Made by a program: the position numbers and the translations under genes. From contig NZ_JQNL01000001.1 of assembly GCF_000745235.1 (NCBI RefSeq), positions 2,232,001 through 2,296,000 on the forward strand: a stretch of DNA of 64,000 bases, read 5' to 3'. The notes under the pieces are model-generated. The model was not told the origin of the DNA, made no database searches, and worked only from the letters and a program-made list of their open reading frames with translations. The stretch is from Luteibacter mycovicinus. GTDB lineage: Bacteria > Pseudomonadota > Gammaproteobacteria > Xanthomonadales > Rhodanobacteraceae. Shown here in pieces: positions 1 through 8,427 of this stretch (positions are counted from its first letter, which is position 1; each line of letters starts with the position of its first letter).

Positions 1-391
1 GTGCACGCAGGTGGATGTTTCCGAGAGCGAAATAGTCCCGGGTCGCATCGGGGAAGCTCTTGCGCTCGTCGATGACGAGGCGGAACAGGTTCACCGCCGT
101 CGCCGTATGCGCGGCCTTGATCCAGCTCAGGAGGAACAGCTCGAGCAGGTCGGTCGCCTCGGTCGTCGAATTCACCTTCGCATCGAGCAGGTCGAGCGCC
201 TTTAGCGCGACGCGCTCGATGATCTTCTCGATCAGTACGGCCTTGCTGCCGACAAGACCGTAGACCGTGCGCTTTGACATGCCAGCCTGCTTCGCGACCT
301 CAGCCATGCTGTGCGCGTCGAGTTCATGCTGCGCAAGAAGTTGCTCCGCCGCGACAAGAATGCGTTCCATCTGCTCGTTCGACGTATGCAT
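1..391 (-). CDS. TetR-family transcriptional regulator, 3' end cut by window
   Basis: About 130 residues are visible, running off the left edge. The N-terminus has the TetR DNA-binding layout: a helix ending in LLAQHELDAHSMAEVAKQAG, then MSKRTVYGLVGSKAVLIEKI, where TVY-x-GSK is the recognition helix and the start of helix 4. The ligand-binding domain follows and is truncated. The start is the ATG at 389-391; the frame is closed by a stop at 470-472, so no longer form exists. It is co-oriented with, and downstream of, the bacteriocin-type exporter, but its base composition is GC-rich like the chromosome rather than like the island, so it is probably not part of that system. Ligand and targets are unknown. 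Confidence 0.85.
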   Translation of the reverse strand, partial: MHTSNEQMERILVAAEQLLAQHELDAHSMAEVAKQAGMSKRTVYGLVGSKAVLIEKIIERVALKALDLLDAKVNSTTEATDLLELFLLSWIKAAHTATAVNLFRLVIDERKSFPDATRDYFALGNIHLRA

Positions 392-606
392 GGGCGGGCG
401 ACCGCGCCTTCGGGCTGACTGGATTGAAGGCACGGTTCCATTGAGTCCAGCGGATGTCGTTGCGCTACTTTATCACTCTCCGCATGAATGCTCATCGGTC
501 GGTGCGCCGCTGAGGATCAAAAATGAGCAGAAGAACGCTACAAGCAGAGACTCTTCAAAGCTTTAGGCCTTTTTTTTTTGGGCAAACGCGCAAGCCGTTC
601 CAGCGT

Positions 607-2742
607 TTAAACGTGAGCCGTAACCGCCTCTTCATTTCTACCGTCCACGTCGGATTCAGTATCCAATTGAATAATTCGATCAGCCGTGCGAATAGTTTCC
701 TGTCGATGAGCGATCATCACGCGAGTGATGCTAAGCGAGCGAATGGCCTCGCTCACCAACGACTCCGAGTAAGCATCCAGGTGGCTAGTCGCCTCGTCCA
801 GCAACAAAAGTCTCGGCTCGCGGTACAAAGCCCTCGCAAGCATGAGTCTCTGTTTCTGGCCACCAGAAAGGGCCGCGCCTAGGTTCCCCACCACGGTTCG
901 GTAGCCCATCGGCATGGCGAGTATGTCGTCGTGGATCAAAGCCGCGCTCGCCGCTCGATAGATCCGATCACGCTCAGGCGCAGGATCACCGAAGGTAATA
1001 TTATCCTCAAGGGCACCGGACATCAGTGAGTCCTCCTGCATGACAGCGGCCATGCAGTGGCGATAGCGCGACATGCCGAGCTTCAGGATTGGAACCCCTC
1101 CGTAAAGCACTTCCCCACTGGTCGGCTGGATGAGACCTGTTAACAACTTCACAAGCGTGGTCTTCCCGCATCCAGATCTCCCTACAATAGCGACAGACTC
1201 TCCCGGATTGATATCGAACGAGACGTTCTCGATAACCCATGGGCTAGCTTCGTCATAGCGAAAATATAGGTTTCGGACGCTTAGGCGTGGAAGAAGATCC
1301 GGGCCATCCCATTGCTCCTCATAGCCCGGCTCGACAGGTGACGAAACGATATCCGACAGACGAGAGAGGTGTAGCCCGAGCATCCTGATTTCGACCACTT
1401 TGTCCGCAAGGCCCGCGCCACGCGATATGAACTGGTCCGAGTAGGCGGCGAAGGCGATCATCATACCGACAGTGATCGCACCATCCAGCACCTGGATCGT
1501 CGCCAGCCACACCAGAACGACGCGGCCCAAGCCTTGCACGCATTGACTGAGTATGGTGAACAACGACGTTATCTTCTGCGCGGATAGATCGCTGTTTGCC
1601 AGATCTGTTACCGTCTCGATATAGCGTGAAGATCGACTCCCCTGCTGGCTCGCAAGTTTGATCGTAGCCACATTCCTGATTGCCTCAAGGATCTCGCTCT
1701 GCAGGTGCGCCGAGCTATTTATTTGCTCTTCGTTGGCCCTTCTTAAGGGCCAGAAGAAAATCGCTCTGAGAATCACATAGACGGACAGAACCGCCACAGA
1801 AACAAGCAATAGACGTACGTTATAGATGCCCATGAGAATCAGTGTTGCCATGGACATGATTCCGTCGATAACCGTTCCTACAAATTGCGACGTCAGCGTC
1901 TTCTGAATCGTCTGAGATGCGCCAAGCCGCGAGACGATGTCGCCCATGTGCCTTTTTTCGTACCAGTCGTATGGCAGCTTAAGGAGCCGCGAGAAGAAGT
2001 TCGAAGACCACTGGACGTTTAGGTTTGCGCCCGCCCACATGATCAGCCACGACCGGCACCCATTGAACGCCGACTGGAAAATGACGACAGCGAGAAATCC
2101 GAGGCCGAGCACCGTCATCAGATGACTGTCTTGATTGACGATGACGTGGTCGGTGACCCACTGCATGTAGAAAGGTATAGATATACCTAGCGCCTCGAGG
2201 ACCAAAGCGACAAGGCCGACCTGTAAAAACGTTGCCGTCATCCCACGGACGTTCGAAAGCAATGAAGATAGCGTCAGTTCATTCGACTTCTCTCCACGAG
2301 AAAAGTCATCACCCGGAAAGAGTTCCAGCGCGACGTTACTGAACAGACCGGATAGCCTTGACAGCTTAATCCTTCGGACGCCAATAGCAGGGTCATGAAT
2401 GGTGGCGTACGTACGTGTGATAGCTTTCAGAACGACGAAGTGATCGCCTTCCCAATGAAGAATCGCGGGTAGCCGCAATTGTGAAAGTTGCGACGGCGAC
2501 GCATGGAGCGCCCTAGACTGCATACCAATGCTTCTCGCATTATCGGCCAGACGCGCAAGGGTTACGCCCCGCGAGGAGCTACCGAAGCTATTTCGCATGG
2601 TACTAAGAGTACGTCGGCTACCGTAGTAGCTGGCGACCATTGCGAGGCAGGCCAGACCGCAGTCGGCTACCTCGCTCTGATAGATCATGCCCAGCGTTCG
2701 ACCAAAACCCATCTGCAGGCTTTGCTCCCAATTAGCGCGCAT
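607..2742 (-). CDS. Bacteriocin-type ABC exporter with N-terminal C39 leader peptidase
   Basis: A fused peptidase-exporter (PCAT, CvaB/LanT type) that clips Gly-Gly leader peptides and pumps the core out of the cytoplasm. Counting from the ATG at 2740-2742, residues 22-32 read QSEVADCGLAC with catalytic Cys28. His101 (GDHFVVL) and Asp117 (IHDP) complete the C39 triad. The six-helix membrane domain spans roughly 150-440. The nucleotide-binding domain carries Walker A GRSGCGKTT near 517, signature LSGGQ near 624 and Walker B LLLLDEATSHLD near 647. The reading frame is open further upstream, but this start overlaps the HlyD stop by only 11 bp, as expected for coupled translation, and begins just before the peptidase. 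The family partners an HlyD adaptor and, by inference, an outer-membrane TolC; no TolC gene is in the window. All catalytic motifs are intact. Confidence 0.9.
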   Translation of the reverse strand: MRANWEQSLQMGFGRTLGMIYQSEVADCGLACLAMVASYYGSRRTLSTMRNSFGSSSRGVTLARLADNARSIGMQSRALHASPSQLSQLRLPAILHWEGDHFVVLKAITRTYATIHDPAIGVRRIKLSRLSGLFSNVALELFPGDDFSRGEKSNELTLSSLLSNVRGMTATFLQVGLVALVLEALGISIPFYMQWVTDHVIVNQDSHLMTVLGLGFLAVVIFQSAFNGCRSWLIMWAGANLNVQWSSNFFSRLLKLPYDWYEKRHMGDIVSRLGASQTIQKTLTSQFVGTVIDGIMSMATLILMGIYNVRLLLVSVAVLSVYVILRAIFFWPLRRANEEQINSSAHLQSEILEAIRNVATIKLASQQGSRSSRYIETVTDLANSDLSAQKITSLFTILSQCVQGLGRVVLVWLATIQVLDGAITVGMMIAFAAYSDQFISRGAGLADKVVEIRMLGLHLSRLSDIVSSPVEPGYEEQWDGPDLLPRLSVRNLYFRYDEASPWVIENVSFDINPGESVAIVGRSGCGKTTLVKLLTGLIQPTSGEVLYGGVPILKLGMSRYRHCMAAVMQEDSLMSGALEDNITFGDPAPERDRIYRAASAALIHDDILAMPMGYRTVVGNLGAALSGGQKQRLMLARALYREPRLLLLDEATSHLDAYSESLVSEAIRSLSITRVMIAHRQETIRTADRIIQLDTESDVDGRNEEAVTAHV

Positions 2743-3967
2743 GCGATGACCTCGCGAAAGGCGAAAACATCCAGCTAAGCAGGGTTCTCTTTTCAATGGG
2801 AATGTCGACGTCCAGTGACGTTCCCGATAACAGAGGGATCGTTCTGTCATCCGCGCGAATATCGTCGTCATTTACAGAAATTTTTACGATAAACGTTGAT
2901 TCGGAACCATCCGTCGATTTTGCACCTGTTGGCGGCTGATCGATTCCGCTCGACGATATCTCGGTCACTCGCCCGCGGAATTGTCCGAATTGCTGGAAAG
3001 GTAGCGACCGGTATTTAACGTGGACCATCTGGTTTAGTGTCACATGACCTATGGCGTGGCTGGGGATAAGCACTCGCGCATACATTCTGCTTCTGCCGGG
3101 AACTACGGTGGCCAAGATAGAATCAGCTTTTACGGCCTGCCCCGGCGAGAAAATCAGGTTAGACACCTTGCCGTCAGTCGGCGACCGGATAACCGAATCC
3201 CGCTGCGCGAGGTCCTGTGCCTCACTGCTACTCAATGCGGCAATCTGCCTTTGATTGTCGGCTATCTTGATCGCTGCGTTAGCCGCTTCGTCGTCTTGGT
3301 CTTTGCGAGCATCGTTCAGCTGTATGTCCAGATCCTTACGCTGACGCGATAGCGCCCTCAACTGAACCTGATCCTCCGTCCACGTCGCTTTCTGCTGCTG
3401 AAACTGTACGGCGGAAATCACGCCGGTTTCGCGGAGTGGCTTCATTTTTTCCCAGAGGTCTCCAGAATCATCGACCTTCTGCTGCTGGAGTCTGGTCTGC
3501 TCAGTCAGGGTGCGGCCCTCTTCTTCCAGATCCTGAAGCTTCCTTAATCGGCTTGTCGAAGCTGTTCGGGCCAACTGACGCTGTTCTTCAATCTGCCTTT
3601 CGAGCGCTCTTCGCTGGACTTCAAACTGGGTGTGCACCAGAAACGCGGTGTTTCCGAGTGGGCTGTCTATCCGTGACTCCACGATTTCAACCAAGGGTTC
3701 GCCCTTACGCACTTGTGCACCGATTGTCGTGAAGCTCTTCGAGATGTATCCGCTGAACGGACTGTGTAGCTCCATTACGCCGCCTGAAGGCACGAGCTGC
3801 CCCTGAAACGATTCCACGCTTGTGTAAGTGACGAGCGCGCATGCCGTTACCCCAGCTACCAGCAAGACACACCCCAGGATGGCTACGATCCACGCGGACG
3901 GAGGCGCGGCTAGAAAAACCTCATTCGCGGCTCTTGCATTTGCTCGCCCCCCAGATCCCTGAGTCAT
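2732..3967 (-). CDS. HlyD-family membrane fusion protein (CvaA-like)
   Basis: A 411-residue periplasmic adaptor that links the ABC exporter to an outer-membrane channel in type I secretion. A single N-terminal membrane helix lies near residues 25-48 (WIVAILGCVLLVAGVTACAL). Then come the first half of a biotinyl-lipoyl domain (FSGYISKSFTTIGAQVRKGE), a long alpha-helical coiled-coil hairpin at about 115-250 rich in Gln, Arg and Glu, and the second lipoyl half (VIRSPTDGKVSNLIFSPGQA) with a beta-barrel domain. It is the upstream gene of the exporter and overlaps it, forming a two-gene operon transcribed away from lanB. The divergent layout with the LanB gene places it in the same RiPP system. Length is typical of the CvaA/HlyD group. 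Confidence 0.9.
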   Translation of the reverse strand: MTQGSGGRANARAANEVFLAAPPSAWIVAILGCVLLVAGVTACALVTYTSVESFQGQLVPSGGVMELHSPFSGYISKSFTTIGAQVRKGEPLVEIVESRIDSPLGNTAFLVHTQFEVQRRALERQIEEQRQLARTASTSRLRKLQDLEEEGRTLTEQTRLQQQKVDDSGDLWEKMKPLRETGVISAVQFQQQKATWTEDQVQLRALSRQRKDLDIQLNDARKDQDDEAANAAIKIADNQRQIAALSSSEAQDLAQRDSVIRSPTDGKVSNLIFSPGQAVKADSILATVVPGRSRMYARVLIPSHAIGHVTLNQMVHVKYRSLPFQQFGQFRGRVTEISSSGIDQPPTGAKSTDGSESTFIVKISVNDDDIRADDRTIPLLSGTSLDVDIPIEKRTLLSWMFSPFARSSHAR

Positions 3968-4080
3968 GCTGCTCTCCCGATGTCGTGCAAAAGAAACATA
4001 TCGTCAGCGTTGCAGTCAACCGATTCTGCGCATCACTTCGCGAGCCTTGAAGAAACGCAAAAACATGCGCCTCCTCGATA

Positions 4081-4109
4081 TTGAACTTGCGATTCCGATC
4101 GAATATATA
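4081..4109 (+). promoter_or_regulatory. Candidate sigma70 promoter for the lanB transcript
   Basis: TTGAAC (4081-4086), 17-bp spacer, TATATA (4104-4109), in the AT-rich gap between the divergent HlyD and LanB genes. This would leave a leader of roughly 110 nt before the GTG start. Pattern match only. Confidence 0.35.
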
Positions 4110-4226
4110 ACTTTAGACGGCCAAATGACGGGCCGCGTGTCCCTCGTATGAGGGCGCTTCGGGGAAGCAAGACATTTTGTTCGCTTATTTGAAGCCGGCC
4201 GCGCTGCGGATGGCCAAGGAGTTGGC

Positions 4227-7200
4227 GTGTCGAATTTTCGAGTCGAGACCGTACCGTTCGGTGTTCTACGTGTTCCTTTAAAGCCGAGCGACTTTCTTTC
4301 ACGACTGCACGCGAGTGTGCGCTCCGATTCCAATTCGGAGGCATCCGAGCACGCATTTTCCTCCCGGCTTGCCAGTCAGATGGAGCAGATGTGGAACTCG
4401 CTCGACGACGCTTTCGTACGTACCGCGATAAAGCTTGCGTCGCCGGGCTTGCTTGAGCGGGCAAACGCTTCCGACATAGCAGCAATGGACAAAAAGGCCA
4501 TCCGTCTCGGGATCGCCCTCTATAAGTACCTCTCGCGCATGGGCACACGCCCCACTCCGTTCGGCGCTTTTGCCACCGTCTCCCATGTTTCCATCGGCAC
4601 TCGAACGTCTATGGAACTTAGCCCGGAACCACGACTTCACGCCCGGCTGGACAACGGGATCGCGATAAAGATTGCTCGCTTGTTCCGAGAGCACTTGATG
4701 AGCCACGACTTCCAGGCGATTCGCGTGCGCCTATCAAGCATAGCGTACGTTCTCAACAACACGTTGAGGTGCCTCATCATTGACTACAACGGCGATAAAG
4801 TGAAGTCGCGCTTGTCGGGCTTCCAGGTCAACGAAGGTTTGGCCGCGGTCATAAAGGTGGCGAAGGACTGGATTTCGTCAGGCGAACTCGTCGACATTCT
4901 GTCAATGGAGCTTAGCGTTCCTTCGGCTGATGCTATCCAGTTCGTGCGCGACCTTCTGGATCGACAAATCCTTATAACCGACGTTGAGCTCAATCTTACA
5001 TCTGCCGACGCGTTCAAAGATCTTATTTCAAGGATGTCCGAATACCCTAGCGAGACGCTTAGGACGTACGCACTGAGCTATCGAGAGTTCGCTCAGCGCC
5101 TGGACGATATTCGGGATATCAGTATCGCTACGCTAGCCCAAACCGACGCTTTCGTAGACCTGGTGAGGTCTCGCCTTGGGGAAGATCAGGTCGATACGGG
5201 AAAGATTTTGCATGTCGACGCCTATCGGGATGGCGGTCCTGAAATCGCAGAAACCGACCTGAAGGAGATTTTGTCGAGTTTGGAGGATATCTACCATCTC
5301 GTCTGGAAGAGAAGTCCCGCGCTTGATCGATTCAAGGCGAGTTTTCGAGAGATGTTCGGTCATAGGCGGGTTCCGCTTTTGCACGCTCTCGATCCTGATA
5401 CGGGTATCGGCTTTGGTCCAGCTCGTGCCTCAAGAAGCCCTTTGCTGACCGGCGTAGATATGGCAGCGAATACCGCTAGTAGTATTTCGTGGGACACGTG
5501 GCAAGCCACGCTTTTGGGCGGGATCACACGTGCTTTAGGTCAGGGGCTTGACGTAGTCGACCTCACTCCGGAAGAAGTGCGCTTGGCGAGCCGTTCGGAC
5601 GCCATGTCGGATCCGGGGGATTATCAACATCCCATGGCCATACTGATTCTTCTCGATCGTGGCGAAGGCCAGCCATTCGAAGCGATCTTCAACGGGCTTA
5701 GTGGGCCTTCCGCTTTAGGCCTTATCGGACGATTCACGAGCGGTCTTCCTTCGATTTACCAGTTGGCTTCCGACCTAGCGGAGTCCGAGCAAGGGTCGTC
5801 TTCTGCCACGCTCGCCGAGATTATTCATATTCCGGGTGGACGGACGGCCAATGTCATTGTTCGCCGGCGCCTGAGGAGCGCAGAAATTCAATGTGGCCTG
5901 GGTTCTTCGGAAGGCTACGACAACCGGAATCTGCCTGTCTCGAGCATGTATGTTCAATTGAGGGACGATAGGGTAGTTATCACTTCAGAAAGCGGCGAGG
6001 AGCTTATTCCACGCCTGGCATCGGCGCATAACACCGCGGGCTACCAGCTTCCGGTGTACCAGTTCCTCAGCGCATTACAGAACCAAGATGGCGTATCTGG
6101 CAGTTTGTCAGACAGCTTGGTGCTCAGTGACTTGCCTTACATTCCACGTATACGTTTTCGATCGCTTATTCTTTCTCCTGCCCGTTGGATAGTGGATAAG
6201 GCATCCATTGATGAGATCACATCGAAAAAGGCGCCCTACGAGCAGTTCAGGCTTATAACTGCGTATCGTAGCGAGAAGGGACTCCCTCGTTACGTCACTC
6301 TCGTAGATGCCGACAACCTTCTTGAAGTCGATCTAGAAAGAGAAATATCGGTTCTTGCCATGATCGAGGAAATGCGTGGGCGAAGAAGGATTGTTTTACG
6401 CGAATCGATCGGTGCAATGAATTCGGCGCAAGTGAGTGTTGCCGGGAAGTCGTATCGGCATGAGCTCTTCCTGCCGCTCAATGTGCTGCGCAAGAGAGCC
6501 GTCGATCACGCTCGTCGTCTGCGGGAAGATCTTACCTTCGTTTCATCTCAACGCAACATTTCGCTTCCGCTGGATGGCTGGATTTACCTTGATCTGTTCT
6601 GCGGCGAAGCCTCTGGTGACATCATCGTCGCGTCTTCCGTTTTGACGTTTACTGAGAGACATCGAGGCGAAATAGATAAGTGGTTCTTCGTTCGATTTTA
6701 CGAAGCTGGGGCGAGCCACCTTCGTGTGCGCATCCTTCCTTTTGCGAGTGTGCCCGTAGCGGATCTTTTTAGACGGTTCATGGAATCCGTAAAGGATTCG
6801 GTGCTTTCCGGAATTATCTGCAAGGTTCGGGTATCCACCTACGAGAGGGAAATCGAACGATACGGCGGCGCGTCTGCGATGGGCATCTGTGAGAGTCTTT
6901 TCACGGTAAGTAGCCGACTCGTAGCCAGCGTCCTCAGCGCGATTTCAGCCGACGCACAAAAGGAAGAATTGCGCTGGAAGCATGCTTTTCTCGTTTTATG
7001 GCAAACGTTGGAGGACGCTTTTCCAGATCTCACTGTTCGTCGAACAGTGGCAAAAGATATGTTCGACGGCTATCGCCGAGAGCTACCGTCGGGGGGAAAT
7101 GTACTAGCCGCGGTGTCAAGCAACTACCGACGCGATAGAGCGGCGGTCAATCGCCTAGTCCTTCCGTCCGGAGAGGCCCACGACCTAGCGTTCACTGTGC

Positions 7201-7403
7201 TGCCAGAACGAGACTACACAGCGAGATTAATTGCAGATCTACGAAACACGCTGGATGAGCGGGATTTCGTGAGGGTGATAACGAGCATCATTCATATGGA
7301 TTGTAATCGCTGGTTTCCTTTTCATGCCAGATCAAACGAAATGATGCTTTACGAATACGCAGGTAGAGAGATTGCTAGCTCGCTCTTGCGAGAGGCAGGC
7401 TAA
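4227..7403 (+). CDS. Full-length LanB-type lanthipeptide dehydratase
   Basis: A 1058-residue enzyme expected to dehydrate Ser/Thr of the precursor to Dha/Dhb by glutamyl-tRNA-dependent glutamylation followed by elimination. The N-terminal glutamylation domain has the hallmark RPTPFGAF (Arg108). The C-terminal elimination (SpaB_C) domain keeps VRFYEAGASHLRVR (Arg823, His831, Arg833, Arg835), REIERYGG (Glu875, Arg878) and SIIHMDCNRW (His1023), which correspond to the catalytic set known from NisB-type enzymes. It is therefore not a split thiopeptide-type LanB nor a short PEARL enzyme. The GTG start has an AAGGAG Shine-Dalgarno 5 nt upstream. The precursor gene begins 80 bp after the stop, and no LanC cyclase gene is adjacent. 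Codon use is AT-richer than in neighbouring chromosomal genes, suggesting acquisition. Confidence 0.9.
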   Translation: MSNFRVETVPFGVLRVPLKPSDFLSRLHASVRSDSNSEASEHAFSSRLASQMEQMWNSLDDAFVRTAIKLASPGLLERANASDIAAMDKKAIRLGIALYKYLSRMGTRPTPFGAFATVSHVSIGTRTSMELSPEPRLHARLDNGIAIKIARLFREHLMSHDFQAIRVRLSSIAYVLNNTLRCLIIDYNGDKVKSRLSGFQVNEGLAAVIKVAKDWISSGELVDILSMELSVPSADAIQFVRDLLDRQILITDVELNLTSADAFKDLISRMSEYPSETLRTYALSYREFAQRLDDIRDISIATLAQTDAFVDLVRSRLGEDQVDTGKILHVDAYRDGGPEIAETDLKEILSSLEDIYHLVWKRSPALDRFKASFREMFGHRRVPLLHALDPDTGIGFGPARASRSPLLTGVDMAANTASSISWDTWQATLLGGITRALGQGLDVVDLTPEEVRLASRSDAMSDPGDYQHPMAILILLDRGEGQPFEAIFNGLSGPSALGLIGRFTSGLPSIYQLASDLAESEQGSSSATLAEIIHIPGGRTANVIVRRRLRSAEIQCGLGSSEGYDNRNLPVSSMYVQLRDDRVVITSESGEELIPRLASAHNTAGYQLPVYQFLSALQNQDGVSGSLSDSLVLSDLPYIPRIRFRSLILSPARWIVDKASIDEITSKKAPYEQFRLITAYRSEKGLPRYVTLVDADNLLEVDLEREISVLAMIEEMRGRRRIVLRESIGAMNSAQVSVAGKSYRHELFLPLNVLRKRAVDHARRLREDLTFVSSQRNISLPLDGWIYLDLFCGEASGDIIVASSVLTFTERHRGEIDKWFFVRFYEAGASHLRVRILPFASVPVADLFRRFMESVKDSVLSGIICKVRVSTYEREIERYGGASAMGICESLFTVSSRLVASVLSAISADAQKEELRWKHAFLVLWQTLEDAFPDLTVRRTVAKDMFDGYRRELPSGGNVLAAVSSNYRRDRAAVNRLVLPSGEAHDLAFTVLPERDYTARLIADLRNTLDERDFVRVITSIIHMDCNRWFPFHARSNEMMLYEYAGREIASSLLREAG

Positions 7404-7453
7404 TTCAGGGAACGATTCACCTATCGGCGACATCCGTCCCCAGGAGGGGGAGG

Positions 7454-7504
7454 ATGAGCCAAACACCAAGGGAAATACGAGAATGGAACGTAATGGTAAC
7501 CTGA
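7454..7504 (+). other. 16-codon ORF with a strong Shine-Dalgarno, overlapping the precursor start
   Basis: The strongest ribosome-binding sequence in the gap (AGGAGGGGGAGG, 7442-7453) abuts an ATG at 7454 that opens a 16-residue frame ending at TGA 7502-7504. The precursor ATG (7483) lies inside it in another frame. It may be a coupling ORF, or the remnant of a longer precursor N-terminus broken by a frameshift or sequencing error. Confidence 0.3.
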
Positions 7505-7686
7505 GCTCCGCTGTGTCCAACAAGCTAGCCTTGGCGGAGAACGTTATGCTCGAGCTGACGCCGTCTGAGATGAATGGCGTCGCAGGTGGGATGTTGCCGA
7601 ATACCTCGACGCTGACTTCGGTCACGGTCACGGTTACTGTGACGGAGAGTTCTGCGGTTTGTACGACCATCTTGACCACTCTGTAA
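7483..7686 (+). CDS. Lanthipeptide-like precursor peptide with Gly-Gly leader
   Basis: A 67-residue peptide read directly downstream of lanB. Residues 1-36 form a leader ending in LTPSEMNGVAGG, a classic double-glycine motif fitting the C39 peptidase encoded divergently. The predicted core (37-67) has 11 Thr and 4 Ser in 31 residues, including an alternating run SVTVTVTVTE (46-55), and a single cysteine, Cys60. At most one lanthionine ring could form within one chain, so most Dha/Dhb would remain unringed if LanB acts on all sites. The ATG at 7483 has only a modest upstream AAGGGA; the frame is open back to 7372 inside lanB, so a longer leader is possible. A strong terminator follows 8 bp after the stop. 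Precursor identity is inference from position, leader and composition. Confidence 0.8.
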   Translation: MERNGNLSSAVSNKLALAENVMLELTPSEMNGVAGGMLPNTSTLTSVTVTVTVTESSAVCTTILTTL

Positions 7687-7694
7687 TGATGAAA

Positions 7695-7728
7695 GGAGGA
7701 GGCGCGCGTGACGTGCCTCCTCCGTTTT
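7695..7728 (+). terminator. Rho-independent terminator after the precursor gene
   Basis: Stem GGAGGAGGC (7695-7703) pairs with GCCTCCTCC (7715-7723), extendable by three pairs around a 5-nt loop, followed by TTTT after one G. It would end the lanB-precursor message and separate it from the small membrane protein. Confidence 0.8.
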
Positions 7729-7811
7729 CCACGCCGGGGCTGGCGCGCACTGTCCTGTAATAGCATCAGGGCGCCGTTGCGGCTTAAGACGGTTGGTCTA
7801 TCGAGAAGAGT

Positions 7812-8174
7812 ATGTTCGATTTTCTAAAGTCATTCCTGGATCCGGTCTGGTTTCGTCCAGACAACCTCGCAAGAACCTGGGTAGAGGAAAGGATTGGCGC
7901 CAAGTGCGTCCGTCTGCTGACGGTCCTTGTAGTCGTCATGTTGAGCACTAATGCTGTGTTAGTTCCCTTTGCCGCCTACGTCGACTCCGTGGGCATAGAC
8001 ATTGCGTTCTCGATGCTCGAGCTACAGGTGGTCGTCGGCTTGACGTTGTATCTCCTGCCAATCGTGCGCCTGATCAAGCGCGTGGCACCCCGGCGGATCC
8101 AGGTCGCTTGGCTTCGGCGAGCACGGCACTACAAGCTTTTTAAAGAATGGCTAACGACGACGCCGACCTCTTAA
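7812..8174 (+). CDS. Small membrane protein of unknown function, immunity candidate
   Basis: 120 residues, not recognised as a known family. Two hydrophobic segments are visible: CVRLLTVLVVVMLSTNAVLV (about 32-55) and a second around 66-92 (IAFSMLELQVVVGLTLYLLP), joined by a short loop. Both ends are charged, and the C-terminus is basic and aromatic (RRARHYKLFKEW). It follows the precursor terminator by about 80 bp on the same strand and shares the island's lower G+C. Small two-helix membrane proteins at the end of bacteriocin operons often give self-protection, so immunity is the leading guess. Nothing in the sequence proves it. A purine-rich GAGAAGAG precedes the ATG. Confidence 0.65.
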   Translation: MFDFLKSFLDPVWFRPDNLARTWVEERIGAKCVRLLTVLVVVMLSTNAVLVPFAAYVDSVGIDIAFSMLELQVVVGLTLYLLPIVRLIKRVAPRRIQVAWLRRARHYKLFKEWLTTTPTS

Positions 8175-8236
8175 GGCCCGGGGGATGGACTATTCATGGC
8201 TTTTTTTCATAGGTCCAAGTCGCCGTTCAGCTTGAC

Positions 8237-8265
8237 TTGAGATTTAGGAAACCTCGCGGTACCAT
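8237..8265 (+). promoter_or_regulatory. Candidate promoter upstream of the glucose dehydrogenase gene
   Basis: TTGAGA (8237-8242), 17-bp spacer, TACCAT (8260-8265). It lies in the 253-bp gap between the island and gcd, in its AT-richest part. It would give a leader of about 155 nt. Pattern only. Confidence 0.3.
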
Positions 8266-8427
8266 ATATTAGAGGCGTTGTCCCGATCCCTCCCGAAAGC
8301 CCGTCACGCCAGTGACCCGAAGGTGCGCATCGCGCGTCCCTGATGGCCCGCGTCGTCCTTTCCCGAACGGGACGGCGCCACCCCATTTCCCTTCCATCGG
8401 GTCACTTATTCCATCCTCGGGCGTGTC

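Noticed and set aside
566..582. Run of T near 570 as terminator of the TetR or exporter gene
   Set aside because: Both genes are on the minus strand, where the run is A, and no stem precedes it.
7618..7650. Short tandem repeat or CRISPR-like signal in GTCACGGTCACGGTTACTG
   Set aside because: The repeats are explained by the Val-Thr codons of the precursor core; no spacers.
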